Shown here piece after piece: positions 1 through 6,360 of a DNA stretch of 28,049 nucleotides. Each line of letters begins with the position of its first letter. The stretch's first letter is position 1. Both the position numbers and the translations under genes were made by a program. The notes beneath the pieces were generated by a model. It did not search any database. It was not told where the DNA came from and saw nothing but the letters and a program-made list of their open reading frames with translations. Origin of the DNA: an uncultured Mycoplasmatota bacterium (lineage in GTDB: Bacteria; Bacillota_I; Bacilli_A; RF39; UBA660); assembly GCA_900546715.1 (NCBI GenBank), contig UREA01000020.1, forward strand, positions 1 through 28,049. Direction: 5' to 3'.

Positions 1-30
1 AAAAAACACTCAAAATCAAATTTAACAACT

Positions 31-60
31 AAGTTCCCATATTAAAAAATACGGGAACTT
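31..60. repeat. Inverted repeat, possible hairpin at window edge
   Basis: AAGTTCCC at 31-38 pairs with GGGAACTT at 53-60. After one A/C mismatch the stem continues as TATT/AATA around an AAAA loop. No T-run follows on either strand, so it is either the weak terminator of a gene left of the window or a protein-binding palindrome. Confidence 0.5.
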
Positions 61-91
61 ACAATTTAATTCAAAGAAAGATTAATACTAT

Positions 92-119
92 TTGACAAAT
101 CTAAAAAAACATGTATAAT
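92..119 (+). promoter_or_regulatory. Sigma-A type promoter
   Basis: TTGACA at 92-97 (perfect -35), a 16-bp spacer, and TATAAT at 114-119 (perfect -10). Transcription would begin near 126 and run through the structured leader into the gene at 243. Confidence 0.85.
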
Positions 120-125
120 ATATAG

Positions 126-242
126 ACAAGTGAGGAGATATAAGCATATTTGTGAGCTATCTCGGGCTTATGCCTACACAATTATAAATTGGAGTCACGA
201 GTAAATTATTCGTGTTTTTTAATGCAAGAAGGAGAAATGTTT
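126..242 (+). promoter_or_regulatory. Structured 5' leader with intrinsic terminator
   Basis: Between promoter and start codon lie about 115 nt with several mutually exclusive pairings: GAGATA 135-140 with TATCTC 158-163, ATAAGC 140-145 with GCTTAT 166-171, and TTGTG 150-154 with CACAA 177-181. At 196-214 an 8-bp hairpin (CACGAGTA/TATTCGTG with one G-U) is followed by six T at 215-220, which is an intrinsic terminator ahead of the gene. GTGA 152-155 can also pair with TCAC 195-198 and open that terminator. This is the architecture of a transcription attenuator or riboswitch. It matches no riboswitch class I can name from memory. Confidence 0.55.
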
Positions 243-1079
243 ATGTTAAAATTGGAAAAAGTATCAACATATGATTTTTTAGTTTATTTAATGTTTAGTA
301 AAAATGAAAACGAAAGAGCTTTAGGGGAAATTTTACAAATTTATGAAGTATACGATTATCAAAGATTAGAGTTTTTTATTAAATATAAACCTATAAATGG
401 GATTGACTATAGCATTTTAGAAGAAAAACTAAAAAGTGTTAAAAAAAGAGTAGCCAGAACTAATGAATTAGGTATTGAACCCCAAATTTATTTAACTAAT
501 ACTTTTTTTAGTAACACTGATGCCGAGGTAAAAGGAAAATCTTTAATACTTGCTAATCCTATTTATATTCCATCTAAAAATACTACTGTAGCTAAAATGG
601 ATATAAATATAATTAAACACTTATTATCATATGCAACACCAGATGGTAAAAATGCTTTAACTTATGTATATGGTATTGGGGATTTATCTATTAATAAAAT
701 ATATAATGCCGTATTATTTTATGATGCTCAAGTATCTAGACAAGCAAAATATGCTTTTGATGATGAGGAAACTGTTAACAATTTATTTGAATACAATATT
801 GATAAAAAAACAGATGAATTAGTTGTGGGGGCTGAACCAATTAATTATAGTTTAGAATACATTTTAGATACTGCAGCCACAATGATTTGGGGACCTATTA
901 CTGATTCACAAAAAGTAAGATTAAATACTATGGCAAAAATGGCAAAAGAAGGAAAATATGGTAGTAAAGATTTGAATGCATTATTTGATGTAATAAGAAA
1001 TTATGTAACTTTAGAAGAAGCCCAAAAAGGTTTAGTTAAAACTAGAACAATAGACAGATTTATCAAAGAAAAAAGATAA
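243..1079 (+). CDS. Conserved hypothetical protein, 278 aa
   Basis: I do not recognise the family. The start is set at ATG 243 because AGGAG at 230-234 lies 8 nt upstream. Earlier in-frame codons (TTG 189, ATG 222) fall inside the terminator hairpin region or lack a ribosome site. The protein is soluble, with no signal peptide or membrane segment, and is mixed alpha/beta. The N-terminal 80 residues are charged and helical. The middle has an aliphatic stretch followed by YVYGIGDLS, and a conserved-looking AATMIWGPITD segment lies about 65 residues before the C-terminus. It is transcribed alone from the promoter at 92-119, through an attenuator-like leader, and ends in a strong terminator. A single gene under leader control suggests a metabolite- or stress-responsive function, but nothing in the protein names it. 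Confidence 0.85.
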   Translation: MLKLEKVSTYDFLVYLMFSKNENERALGEILQIYEVYDYQRLEFFIKYKPINGIDYSILEEKLKSVKKRVARTNELGIEPQIYLTNTFFSNTDAEVKGKSLILANPIYIPSKNTTVAKMDINIIKHLLSYATPDGKNALTYVYGIGDLSINKIYNAVLFYDAQVSRQAKYAFDDEETVNNLFEYNIDKKTDELVVGAEPINYSLEYILDTAATMIWGPITDSQKVRLNTMAKMAKEGKYGSKDLNALFDVIRNYVTLEEAQKGLVKTRTIDRFIKEKR

Positions 1080-1093
1080 AAATACGAATAATT

Positions 1094-1123
1094 AAAGTGT
1101 TACTTAGGTAGCACTTTTTCTTT
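1094..1123 (+). terminator. Intrinsic terminator
   Basis: A 9-bp stem (1095-1103 with 1108-1116, one G-U) closes a TTAG loop and is followed by TTTTCTTT. It ends the gene at 243-1079. Its T-tail overlaps the -35 of the next promoter. Confidence 0.85.
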
Positions 1124-1149
1124 ACTTAGAATAAACTTAATGTTATAAT
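1121..1149 (+). promoter_or_regulatory. Extended -10 promoter for Bro-N gene leader
   Basis: TGTTATAAT at 1141-1149 is an extended -10. TTTACT at 1121-1126 with a 17-bp spacer serves as the -35. It starts a leader of about 170 nt before the gene at 1327. Confidence 0.7.
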
Positions 1150-1165
1150 TGAATTAGATATTAAG

Positions 1166-1230
1166 GCCCTCCCTTGATTTTAGTGTATTATTTTTTTATT
1201 TATGTTTAGGGCGAAATATATAAAGGAGGG
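1166..1230 (+). promoter_or_regulatory. Competing RNA pairings masking a ribosome site
   Basis: GCCCT at 1166-1170 can pair with AGGGC at 1208-1212. CCCTCC at 1167-1172 can instead pair with GGAGGG at 1225-1230, which is the ribosome site of the small ORF at 1240. Both cannot form together, so this leader could switch translation of the small ORF. The pairings are read directly; the switch is an inference. Confidence 0.45.
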
Positions 1231-1239
1231 AGAAGAACT

Positions 1240-1302
1240 TTGGAAACAAAGCAATCAATAGTAACAACACATCACGCTATGATAATTGTTATAATTTATT
1301 AA
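1240..1302 (+). CDS. Putative 20-aa leader peptide
   Basis: A TTG codon at 1240 follows a near-perfect ribosome site (AAAGGAGGG 1222-1230, spacing 9) and opens 20 codons ending at TAA 1300-1302. The peptide has a polar first half with Thr-Thr-His-His in the middle and ends Ile-Ile-Val-Ile-Ile-Tyr. Tandem Ile/Val codons are typical of leader peptides that sense branched-chain amino acids by ribosome stalling, but the downstream gene (1327) is a Bro-N protein, not an amino-acid enzyme, and no terminator follows the peptide. It may be a stalling peptide, a tiny membrane-active peptide, or the remnant of a lost biosynthetic operon. The strong ribosome site supports translation; the role is open. 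Confidence 0.5.
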   Translation: METKQSIVTTHHAMIIVIIY

Positions 1303-1326
1303 GAAAATAAAAGAAAAGGAGGTAAA

Positions 1327-2190
1327 ATGAACAATAATAAGTTAGAAACAATAACAAATTTATTTGAAGGAGCCCAAATAAGAAGTGTTTGGGATAATAA
1401 TAAAGAAGATTACTACTTTAGTGTAGTTGATGTAATTAGTGCACTAACAGGTAGTGACAGACCCAGAAAATACTGGAATGATTTAAAATTAAAATTAAAA
1501 GATGAAGGAAGTCAGTTGTCCGAAAAAATCGGACAACTGAAAATGGAATCATCTGATGGCAAAAAATATTTAACAGATGTACTTGATACTAAAGGTATAT
1601 TAAGGCTTATTGAATCAGTGCCATCTCCTAAAGCAGAACCGTTTAAATTGTGGTTGGCATCCCTTGGTAGTGAGCGAATTGATGAAGTATTTGACCCAGA
1701 AATAGCTATTGCTAGAGGAATTGAATATTATCGTAAAAAAGGTTATGATGATGCCTGGATTGAAGCAAGAATTAAGGGAATGATTAATCGTAAAAAGCTT
1801 ACTGATGCTTGGAAGGACGCCGGCATTACTGAGGGTTATGAATTTGGAGTACTTACTAATGAAATATACAAAGAGTGGTCTGGTATGACTGCCAAAGAGT
1901 ATAAAAATTTTAAGGGTTTAAGGAAAGAATCTTTAAGAGATAATATGTCTGATTTAGAAGTAGCTCTTACAGATTTAGGAGAAATTGCTACTAGGGAGCT
2001 TGTAAAAACACATAAACCTCATGGTTTAAAGGAAAATAAAGAAATAGCAAAAAGAGGTGGCAAAATTGCTAAAAACACTCGCGATAATTTAGAGCAAGAA
2101 TTAGGTAAACCAGTAATAACTAACGAAAATCATTTAGGTTATCAATATATTGATGAAAAACAAATTGAATATAAAGAAAAAATAGGGTAA
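1327..2190 (+). CDS. Bro-N domain protein, DinD/antirepressor-like
   Basis: This 287-residue protein matches the BRO-N/DinD family. Residues 10-110 form the Bro-N DNA-binding fold (SVWDNNKEDYYFSVVDVI, then LTGSDRPRKYWNDLK, then IESVPSPKAEPFKLWLA). The C-terminal half follows the DinD pattern: ARIKGMINRKKLTDAW, EWSGMTAKEYKNFKGLR, LRDNMSDLE, ending in a helical LTENxxxxG-Y-type tail. Length is close to E. coli DinD (about 274). E. coli DinD is SOS-induced and inhibits RecA filaments, while phage BRO proteins act as antirepressors. No LexA box is seen upstream, so SOS control is not supported here. The ribosome site AAGGAGGT directly precedes ATG 1327. The gene sits behind a 170-nt leader with a small ORF. 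An 11-bp perfect hairpin lies inside the coding sequence at 1513-1539. Confidence 0.85.
   Translation: MNNNKLETITNLFEGAQIRSVWDNNKEDYYFSVVDVISALTGSDRPRKYWNDLKLKLKDEGSQLSEKIGQLKMESSDGKKYLTDVLDTKGILRLIESVPSPKAEPFKLWLASLGSERIDEVFDPEIAIARGIEYYRKKGYDDAWIEARIKGMINRKKLTDAWKDAGITEGYEFGVLTNEIYKEWSGMTAKEYKNFKGLRKESLRDNMSDLEVALTDLGEIATRELVKTHKPHGLKENKEIAKRGGKIAKNTRDNLEQELGKPVITNENHLGYQYIDEKQIEYKEKIG
1513..1539 (+). repeat. Perfect hairpin inside the Bro-N gene
   Basis: CAGTTGTCCGA at 1513-1523 is the exact reverse complement of 1529-1539, with a loop of five A. It encodes QLSEKIGQL, a conserved part of the family. An 11-bp perfect stem is unusual in such AT-rich coding DNA. Confidence 0.8.
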
Positions 2191-2217
2191 AGCAAGGATT
2201 TATTGCTTTACTTTTTT
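2187..2217 (+). terminator. Intrinsic terminator overlapping stop codon
   Basis: GTAAAGCAA (2187-2195) pairs with TTGCTTTAC (2203-2211) around a 7-nt loop and is followed by six T. The stem includes the TAA stop of the Bro-N gene. Confidence 0.9.
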
Positions 2218-2260
2218 AAATAGTTATGTTTAAATGTAAGTAAGATAGGAAGTGGTTTAT

Positions 2261-2710
2261 TTGAAAAAAAGAACTTTAATTGTTTTGATTGTGTTTTTAA
2301 TAATTATAGGAATAGTTATTATGTCAGTATTAAATGATGATTATTTAGTTAAAGAAAGCGACATTGTTATAGCTGATAATGTAACTATGGAAATTGTGAG
2401 TGGTACTTTAACAAAAACTAGTGCTACAATAATAATTAGCGATTTAAGTGGTAGTGATTATACTTATAGTAAACAATATACTATTGAAAAATATGAAGAT
2501 GAAAAATGGTGGGTTATAAAACCTTTAATTGGAAATGAAATAACTACTCTAGAAGGATATTCTGTTGATGAAAATAATACTTTAACAATGGATTTAAATT
2601 GGGAAAGAAAGTATGGAGAGTTAAAAGAAGGTAGATATAGAATAGTAGTAAAAGTATCTGATAATTGGCCTAATGGAAAATATACTACGGCTGAATTTAC
2701 AATAGATTGA
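2261..2710 (+). CDS. Small membrane-anchored extracellular protein, 149 aa
   Basis: The start is placed at TTG 2261 because AGGAAGTGG lies just upstream at 2247-2255. The resulting N-terminus (Met-Lys-Lys-Arg-Thr-Leu) matches the neighbour at 2721. The GTG at 2252 is inside the ribosome site. Residues 5-24 are a single hydrophobic helix, so the protein is a type II membrane protein or uncleaved-signal protein with about 120 residues outside. The exterior part is beta-rich (repeated T-x-T-x-T-I strands, EKWWVIKPL, GRYRIVVKVSDNW) and resembles an immunoglobulin-like sandwich of the kind seen in small cell-surface proteins that bind the wall or beta-lactams. No catalytic motif is visible. It lies 10 nt before a second anchored protein, so the two are an operon. 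Confidence 0.8.
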   Translation: MKKRTLIVLIVFLIIIGIVIMSVLNDDYLVKESDIVIADNVTMEIVSGTLTKTSATIIISDLSGSDYTYSKQYTIEKYEDEKWWVIKPLIGNEITTLEGYSVDENNTLTMDLNWERKYGELKEGRYRIVVKVSDNWPNGKYTTAEFTID

Positions 2711-2720
2711 TGGAGGTTAA

Positions 2721-3209
2721 ATGAAAAAAAGAGTTTTAATTGTTTGTGGAGTTTTAGTAGTTTTAATTATTATATTTGTTTTATTTGTTATATTTAATAA
2801 AGGAACTTGGTCTTTTACTAAAGAATATTCTTTAGAAAATATGAAAAGATATGTATCCAAATCTACTCAAATGGTTATATGTTTATATGAAGAGGATAGA
2901 GAAGAAGTTTGTGATAATGAATTAGTTAGAATTACAAATGATGATACTTTAGATGAATTTGCTGCAATTATAAGAAGAGGTAATCTATTAGTATTTACTG
3001 AACCTGCTGATGTAAATAATACAGATGATAATAATACAGATAATGATTATGTATATCAATTCTACATGTTAAATGATCAAGATGAAGTTTTATTAATTAT
3101 TGATTATAATTATGATTATTTAAGATTAAAAAAAGATACATCTTCTAATATGTTAGTACTAGCTAGTGAAGATGATTATGACTTTATTAACAAGTTACTT
3201 GTATATTAA
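2721..3209 (+). CDS. Small membrane-anchored protein, 162 aa
   Basis: ATG 2721 follows TGGAGG (2711-2716). The N-terminus has a positively charged start and a hydrophobic helix at residues 5-26, then an acidic extracellular part of about 130 residues. That part has a possible disulfide pair (CLYEEDREEVC), an Asn/Asp-rich stretch (NNTDDNNTDND), and beta strands ending YDYLRLKK. It has no recognised domain. Shared layout and spacing with the gene before it suggest co-expression and perhaps a joint envelope role. Confidence 0.8.
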   Translation: MKKRVLIVCGVLVVLIIIFVLFVIFNKGTWSFTKEYSLENMKRYVSKSTQMVICLYEEDREEVCDNELVRITNDDTLDEFAAIIRRGNLLVFTEPADVNNTDDNNTDNDYVYQFYMLNDQDEVLLIIDYNYDYLRLKKDTSSNMLVLASEDDYDFINKLLVY

Positions 3210-3229
3210 ATATATAAATATAGTTACTA

Positions 3230-3257
3230 TTGAAAAAAAGCAAAAAAATGATATAAT
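3230..3257 (+). promoter_or_regulatory. Extended -10 promoter for LysR gene
   Basis: TTGAAA at 3230-3235, a 16-bp spacer, and TGATATAAT at 3249-3257 (extended -10). Confidence 0.75.
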
Positions 3258-3286
3258 AATTACCAACTGTTAGGGAGGCAATTATT

Positions 3287-4201
3287 ATGTATAAAAGGGA
3301 TATCAATTTAAACTTATATAAAACTTTTTATAATGTAGCAAAGTTTGGAAGTATATCTAAAGCTGCTCAAAACAGTTATACTTCCCAACCGGCAATAAGT
3401 AAGTCTATAAAAAAATTAGAAGATGAATTAGGTGTTCAATTATTTTACAGAAATTTAAATGGGGTAGAACTAACTGATCATGGAAAAGAATTATTATATT
3501 TTGTAGAAAAATCTTATAATAATCTAATAATTGCTGAAAGAAATATGCTAGAAACCGAAAATTTAGAAAGAGGCAAATTATCTATAGGAATGCCTTCTAA
3601 TATAGGATCATTTTTCTTGTTTGATAAGATAATAGATTTTCACAAAAAATACCCTAATATAGAAATTACTATAATAACAGGTTCTACAGCAAATTTAATT
3701 AATCTTTTAGATACTCATAAAGTTGATTTTGTTATTGATACCTCTCCAATTGATGTAATGCTTGATTCAGGAATGAAAGTTGTTAAATTAAAAGAAGTAC
3801 AATATTGTTTTATTGTAAAAAAAGATACAGAATTATTAAATATAAGTGATATTAATTCATTAGTTGATTTGAAAAAATATCCATTAATACTACCAATTCC
3901 TAATACAGCAAATCGTAATGATTTAGATATATTATTACAAAAGAACAATATAGAATTAAAAAATGTAATAAATATTCACACTAGCGAAATGATAATTTCT
4001 GCAGTAAAAAAAGATTTAGGTATAGGATATGTAATACATAATTTAGTAGAAAATGAAATCAAGAATAATGAAATTAAAATGTTAAATATCAAAGAGAAAT
4101 TACCTACTGTTGAAATAAATATAATATATGATAATCGTTTTCTAACAAAAGCTCCTACAAAATTTATTGAAGACTATATAGATTATAACTTAGATTTATA
4201 A
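3287..4201 (+). CDS. LysR-family transcriptional regulator
   Basis: The 304 residues fit the LysR family length. Residues 6-66 form the winged helix-turn-helix (LYKTFYNVAKFGSISKAAQ, then SQPAISKSIKKLEDELG, then LFYRN). Residues 92-300 form the substrate-binding domain starting GKLSIGMPSNIGSF. Start ATG 3287 follows GGGAGG (3274-3279). LysR proteins usually regulate a divergent neighbour, but here the upstream genes run the same way, so the target is not evident. The next gene downstream (radical SAM-dUTPase fusion) has its own promoter and a terminator separates them. Effector unknown. Confidence 0.92.
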   Translation: MYKRDINLNLYKTFYNVAKFGSISKAAQNSYTSQPAISKSIKKLEDELGVQLFYRNLNGVELTDHGKELLYFVEKSYNNLIIAERNMLETENLERGKLSIGMPSNIGSFFLFDKIIDFHKKYPNIEITIITGSTANLINLLDTHKVDFVIDTSPIDVMLDSGMKVVKLKEVQYCFIVKKDTELLNISDINSLVDLKKYPLILPIPNTANRNDLDILLQKNNIELKNVINIHTSEMIISAVKKDLGIGYVIHNLVENEIKNNEIKMLNIKEKLPTVEINIIYDNRFLTKAPTKFIEDYIDYNLDL

Positions 4202-4215
4202 TCTATATTCTTTTT
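4177..4215 (+). terminator. Intrinsic terminator overlapping LysR stop codon
   Basis: A 12-bp perfect stem (4177-4188 with 4196-4207) around a 7-nt loop is followed by TTCTTTTT. It is AT-rich but long, and includes the stop codon. Confidence 0.75.
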
Positions 4216-4262
4216 AATTATACCCATAATTTTAAATTATAAAATAGATAAAAAATAAATCT

Positions 4263-4291
4263 TTGTCAAAATTACATGTTTCTTTTATAAT
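4263..4291 (+). promoter_or_regulatory. Promoter of radical SAM-dUTPase gene
   Basis: TTGTCA at 4263-4268, a 17-bp spacer, and TATAAT at 4286-4291. An upstream TTG at 4291 overlaps the -10 and cannot be the start codon. Confidence 0.85.
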
Positions 4292-4311
4292 TGAATTGTG
4301 GAGGGAAAATA

Positions 4312-6324
4312 ATGATAAAGAATATTGGAGTTTTTAAAGATTTTTCTGATGATTCTATAAAAAGTGTATTTGATGCCGGGAATAATCAGATAATTGAAAT
4401 GACTTTATTGGCTAATAAGGCAGAAACAGATGTCGTATGTGTTCCAACACATCATTTCTGTAATATGGGTTGTGTTATGTGTCATTTAACTAATAAAGGG
4501 TTAAATAAATCAATGGTTTCCATAAAGTCCGATGATTTTATTACATGTTTAATGCAAACTTTAACTAAACAAGGTCAAAAAAGAACTTCTAAGAAAAAAT
4601 TACTTATTTCATTTATGGGAGTAGGAGAGCCTTTGTTAAATCTTAATTTAATAGAAGAGGTTTATAAAAAAGAAAATTTGCTTAGAGAAAAATATGGTTA
4701 TGAAAGTATTGGTTATGCTTTAGCAACTATGATGCCTAATAAGAATATTTTAAAACTAAATGAATTAGCAAATAAATTAAATATTCCCCTAAAAATTCAT
4801 TTTTCTATGCATACCCCTATTGATAGTGAAAGATTTAATTTAATACCTAATACAAAGGTAACTGTAGAAGAAGCTTTAGAGTATTTGACGATTTATCGAA
4901 AGACTTTGCAATCAAATAATATAGCAATGAATGAATATGTTAAACTACATAGATCTGATGATCCAACAGAAATTCATTACACATTGATAAAGGGAGTCAA
5001 TGATAGTGAAGAAGATTTAAATAAATTATGTGAATTATTATCAAAATATCATATTCCAATCAAATTTATTAAATTTAATCCTACTAGTGATTTAGAAAGA
5101 AGTGAAAATGAACAAATTTGGATTGATAGAATTTCTAAAGAAATACCAAATCTTAGAATTAAAACCTATGCACCACCAGGAAAACAAATAGGAAGTTCTT
5201 GTGGAGAATTTACTAAACATTACTATCATCAAGAAATAGAAACAGAAGAAGAAAGAAAGGAATTTGAAAAATGGAAAATGGAACATCAGATATTTGAACA
5301 ACAAAGAGAAAATAATATAAGTTTAGATGAATTTTACATGACTATAGCTGAGTTATCTGCTATGAGAAGTAAAGATCCTACTATTCAAGAAGGGGCTTGT
5401 ATAGTTAGTGAAAATAATAAAGTATTATCAATTGGTTATAACACCCCCCCTAATGGGTATTCTGCTGAGCGTTTTAATTGGAGTGATAAAAACCAAGTTG
5501 TTCATGCTACTAGCAATGCAATTTTAAATTATCAAGGTAATCAAAGTGATTTTCAAAATGCTAAAATATATGTTGATGTATTTCCAGATTACGAATGTGC
5601 TAAAGAAATTATTCAATCTGGTATAAAAGAAGTAATATATTTAGCAAATAATAATGTAGAAACTCCCAAAATTATAGCATCAAAAAAATTATTTGATATT
5701 TTGGGAATAAATTATAGAGAATTAGAAATAAAAAATAAAGAAGAATTAAAAAATAAATTTGGAGGTAAAATAATGTTAACAGAAGAAGAAAGAAGAGAAT
5801 TATTAGAAGAATTAAAAAGGGAATTATTTTTAGCAAAAAAAGTTTATGTTGAAAGATGTCGCCCTGATACAGTATTACCAGCTTATGCTAATGAAGGTGA
5901 TGCTGGTATGGACATAAGAGCAGCTGAAGAAACAGTTCTTATGCCAGGAGAAACTAAAATTATTCCAACTGGTTTAAAATTAGCAATACCTGAAGGTTAT
6001 GAAATTCAAATTAGACCAAGAAGTGGTTTATCTGCTAAAACAAATTTGCGAATTGCTAATAGTCCTGCAACAATAGATAGTGGATACCGAGATGAATTAG
6101 GTGTTATTGTAACAAATATTTCGGATAATACAGATGATGAAACTAAATATACTATTGATGAAACATATAAAAATGGTATTTATGTTATAAGACAAGGAGA
6201 TAGAATAGCGCAAATTGTTTTAAACAAATATGAAAAAATTGAGTTTGAAGAACTAGAACAAGGAATGATTAGAACTTTAGGAAGAAATCGCAGTGGTGGT
6301 TTCGGAAGTTCAGGTGTAAAATAA
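4312..6324 (+). CDS. Fusion: RlmN/Cfr-like radical SAM, dead dCMP deaminase, dUTPase
   Basis: 670 residues in three parts. (1) Residues 1-325 are a radical SAM domain of the RlmN/Cfr type: cluster Cys50-X3-Cys54-X2-Cys57, GVGEPLLN, a HFSMHTP strand and YTLIKGVNDS. Cys43 and Cys297 stand where RlmN keeps its two catalytic cysteines. The usual RlmN N-terminal domain is short, so an rRNA substrate is not assured. (2) Residues 335-485 align with ComEB-type dCMP deaminase (RSKDP, GACIV, LSIGYN). The catalytic HAE is His398-Ala-Thr and PCxxC is Pro-Asp426-x-x-Cys429, so it should be inactive. (3) Residues 488-670 are a complete trimeric dUTPase with all five motifs: DAGMDIRA 530, RPRSGLS 568, IDSGYR 588, GDRIAQ 629 and GGFGSSG 662. 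This part makes dUMP and keeps uracil out of DNA. GGAGG at 5761-5765 before in-frame ATG 5773 could give free dUTPase. Start ATG 4312 follows GGAGGG. Confidence 0.85.
   Translation: MIKNIGVFKDFSDDSIKSVFDAGNNQIIEMTLLANKAETDVVCVPTHHFCNMGCVMCHLTNKGLNKSMVSIKSDDFITCLMQTLTKQGQKRTSKKKLLISFMGVGEPLLNLNLIEEVYKKENLLREKYGYESIGYALATMMPNKNILKLNELANKLNIPLKIHFSMHTPIDSERFNLIPNTKVTVEEALEYLTIYRKTLQSNNIAMNEYVKLHRSDDPTEIHYTLIKGVNDSEEDLNKLCELLSKYHIPIKFIKFNPTSDLERSENEQIWIDRISKEIPNLRIKTYAPPGKQIGSSCGEFTKHYYHQEIETEEERKEFEKWKMEHQIFEQQRENNISLDEFYMTIAELSAMRSKDPTIQEGACIVSENNKVLSIGYNTPPNGYSAERFNWSDKNQVVHATSNAILNYQGNQSDFQNAKIYVDVFPDYECAKEIIQSGIKEVIYLANNNVETPKIIASKKLFDILGINYRELEIKNKEELKNKFGGKIMLTEEERRELLEELKRELFLAKKVYVERCRPDTVLPAYANEGDAGMDIRAAEETVLMPGETKIIPTGLKLAIPEGYEIQIRPRSGLSAKTNLRIANSPATIDSGYRDELGVIVTNISDNTDDETKYTIDETYKNGIYVIRQGDRIAQIVLNKYEKIEFEELEQGMIRTLGRNRSGGFGSSGVK
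5761..5775 (+). promoter_or_regulatory. dut: Internal ribosome site and start for free dUTPase
   Basis: GGAGG at 5761-5765 lies 7 nt before ATG 5773, in frame at the exact border between the deaminase-like and dUTPase domains. The layout copies the main start of the gene (GGAGGG, then ATAATG). TAA triplets in other frames right after GGAGG suggest that a separate upstream gene once stopped here. Translation from 5773 would give a 183-residue dUTPase. Confidence 0.65.
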
Positions 6325-6332
6325 TTAGAATT

Positions 6333-6360
6333 AATAAAAAAGCCTTAAGGCTTTTTTATT
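6333..6360. terminator. Bidirectional terminator
   Basis: AATAAAAAAGCC (6333-6344) pairs with 6349-6360 around TTAA. A-rich and T-rich arms serve both strands, between the converging fusion gene and dacA. Confidence 0.9.

Noticed and set aside
189..242. Longer start for the first gene (TTG 189 or ATG 222)
   Set aside because: These codons lie in or before the terminator hairpin and lack a ribosome site; AGGAG is placed for ATG 243.
1120..1330. LexA box for the Bro-N (DinD-like) gene
   Set aside because: DinD is SOS-controlled in E. coli, so I looked, but no GAAC-N4-GTTC-type site is present; AAC-TTAAT-GTT near 1136 has the wrong spacing.
3230..3286. LysR T-N11-A self-binding site
   Set aside because: The region is too AT-rich for any such site to be meaningful.
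4291..4311. TTG 4291 as start of the fusion protein
   Set aside because: It overlaps the -10 TATAAT; ATG 4312 has GGAGGG upstream.
5092..5304. Minus-strand ORF inside the fusion gene
   Set aside because: It is Phe-rich, without a ribosome site, and opposite a conserved coding frame: a shadow of A-rich codons.
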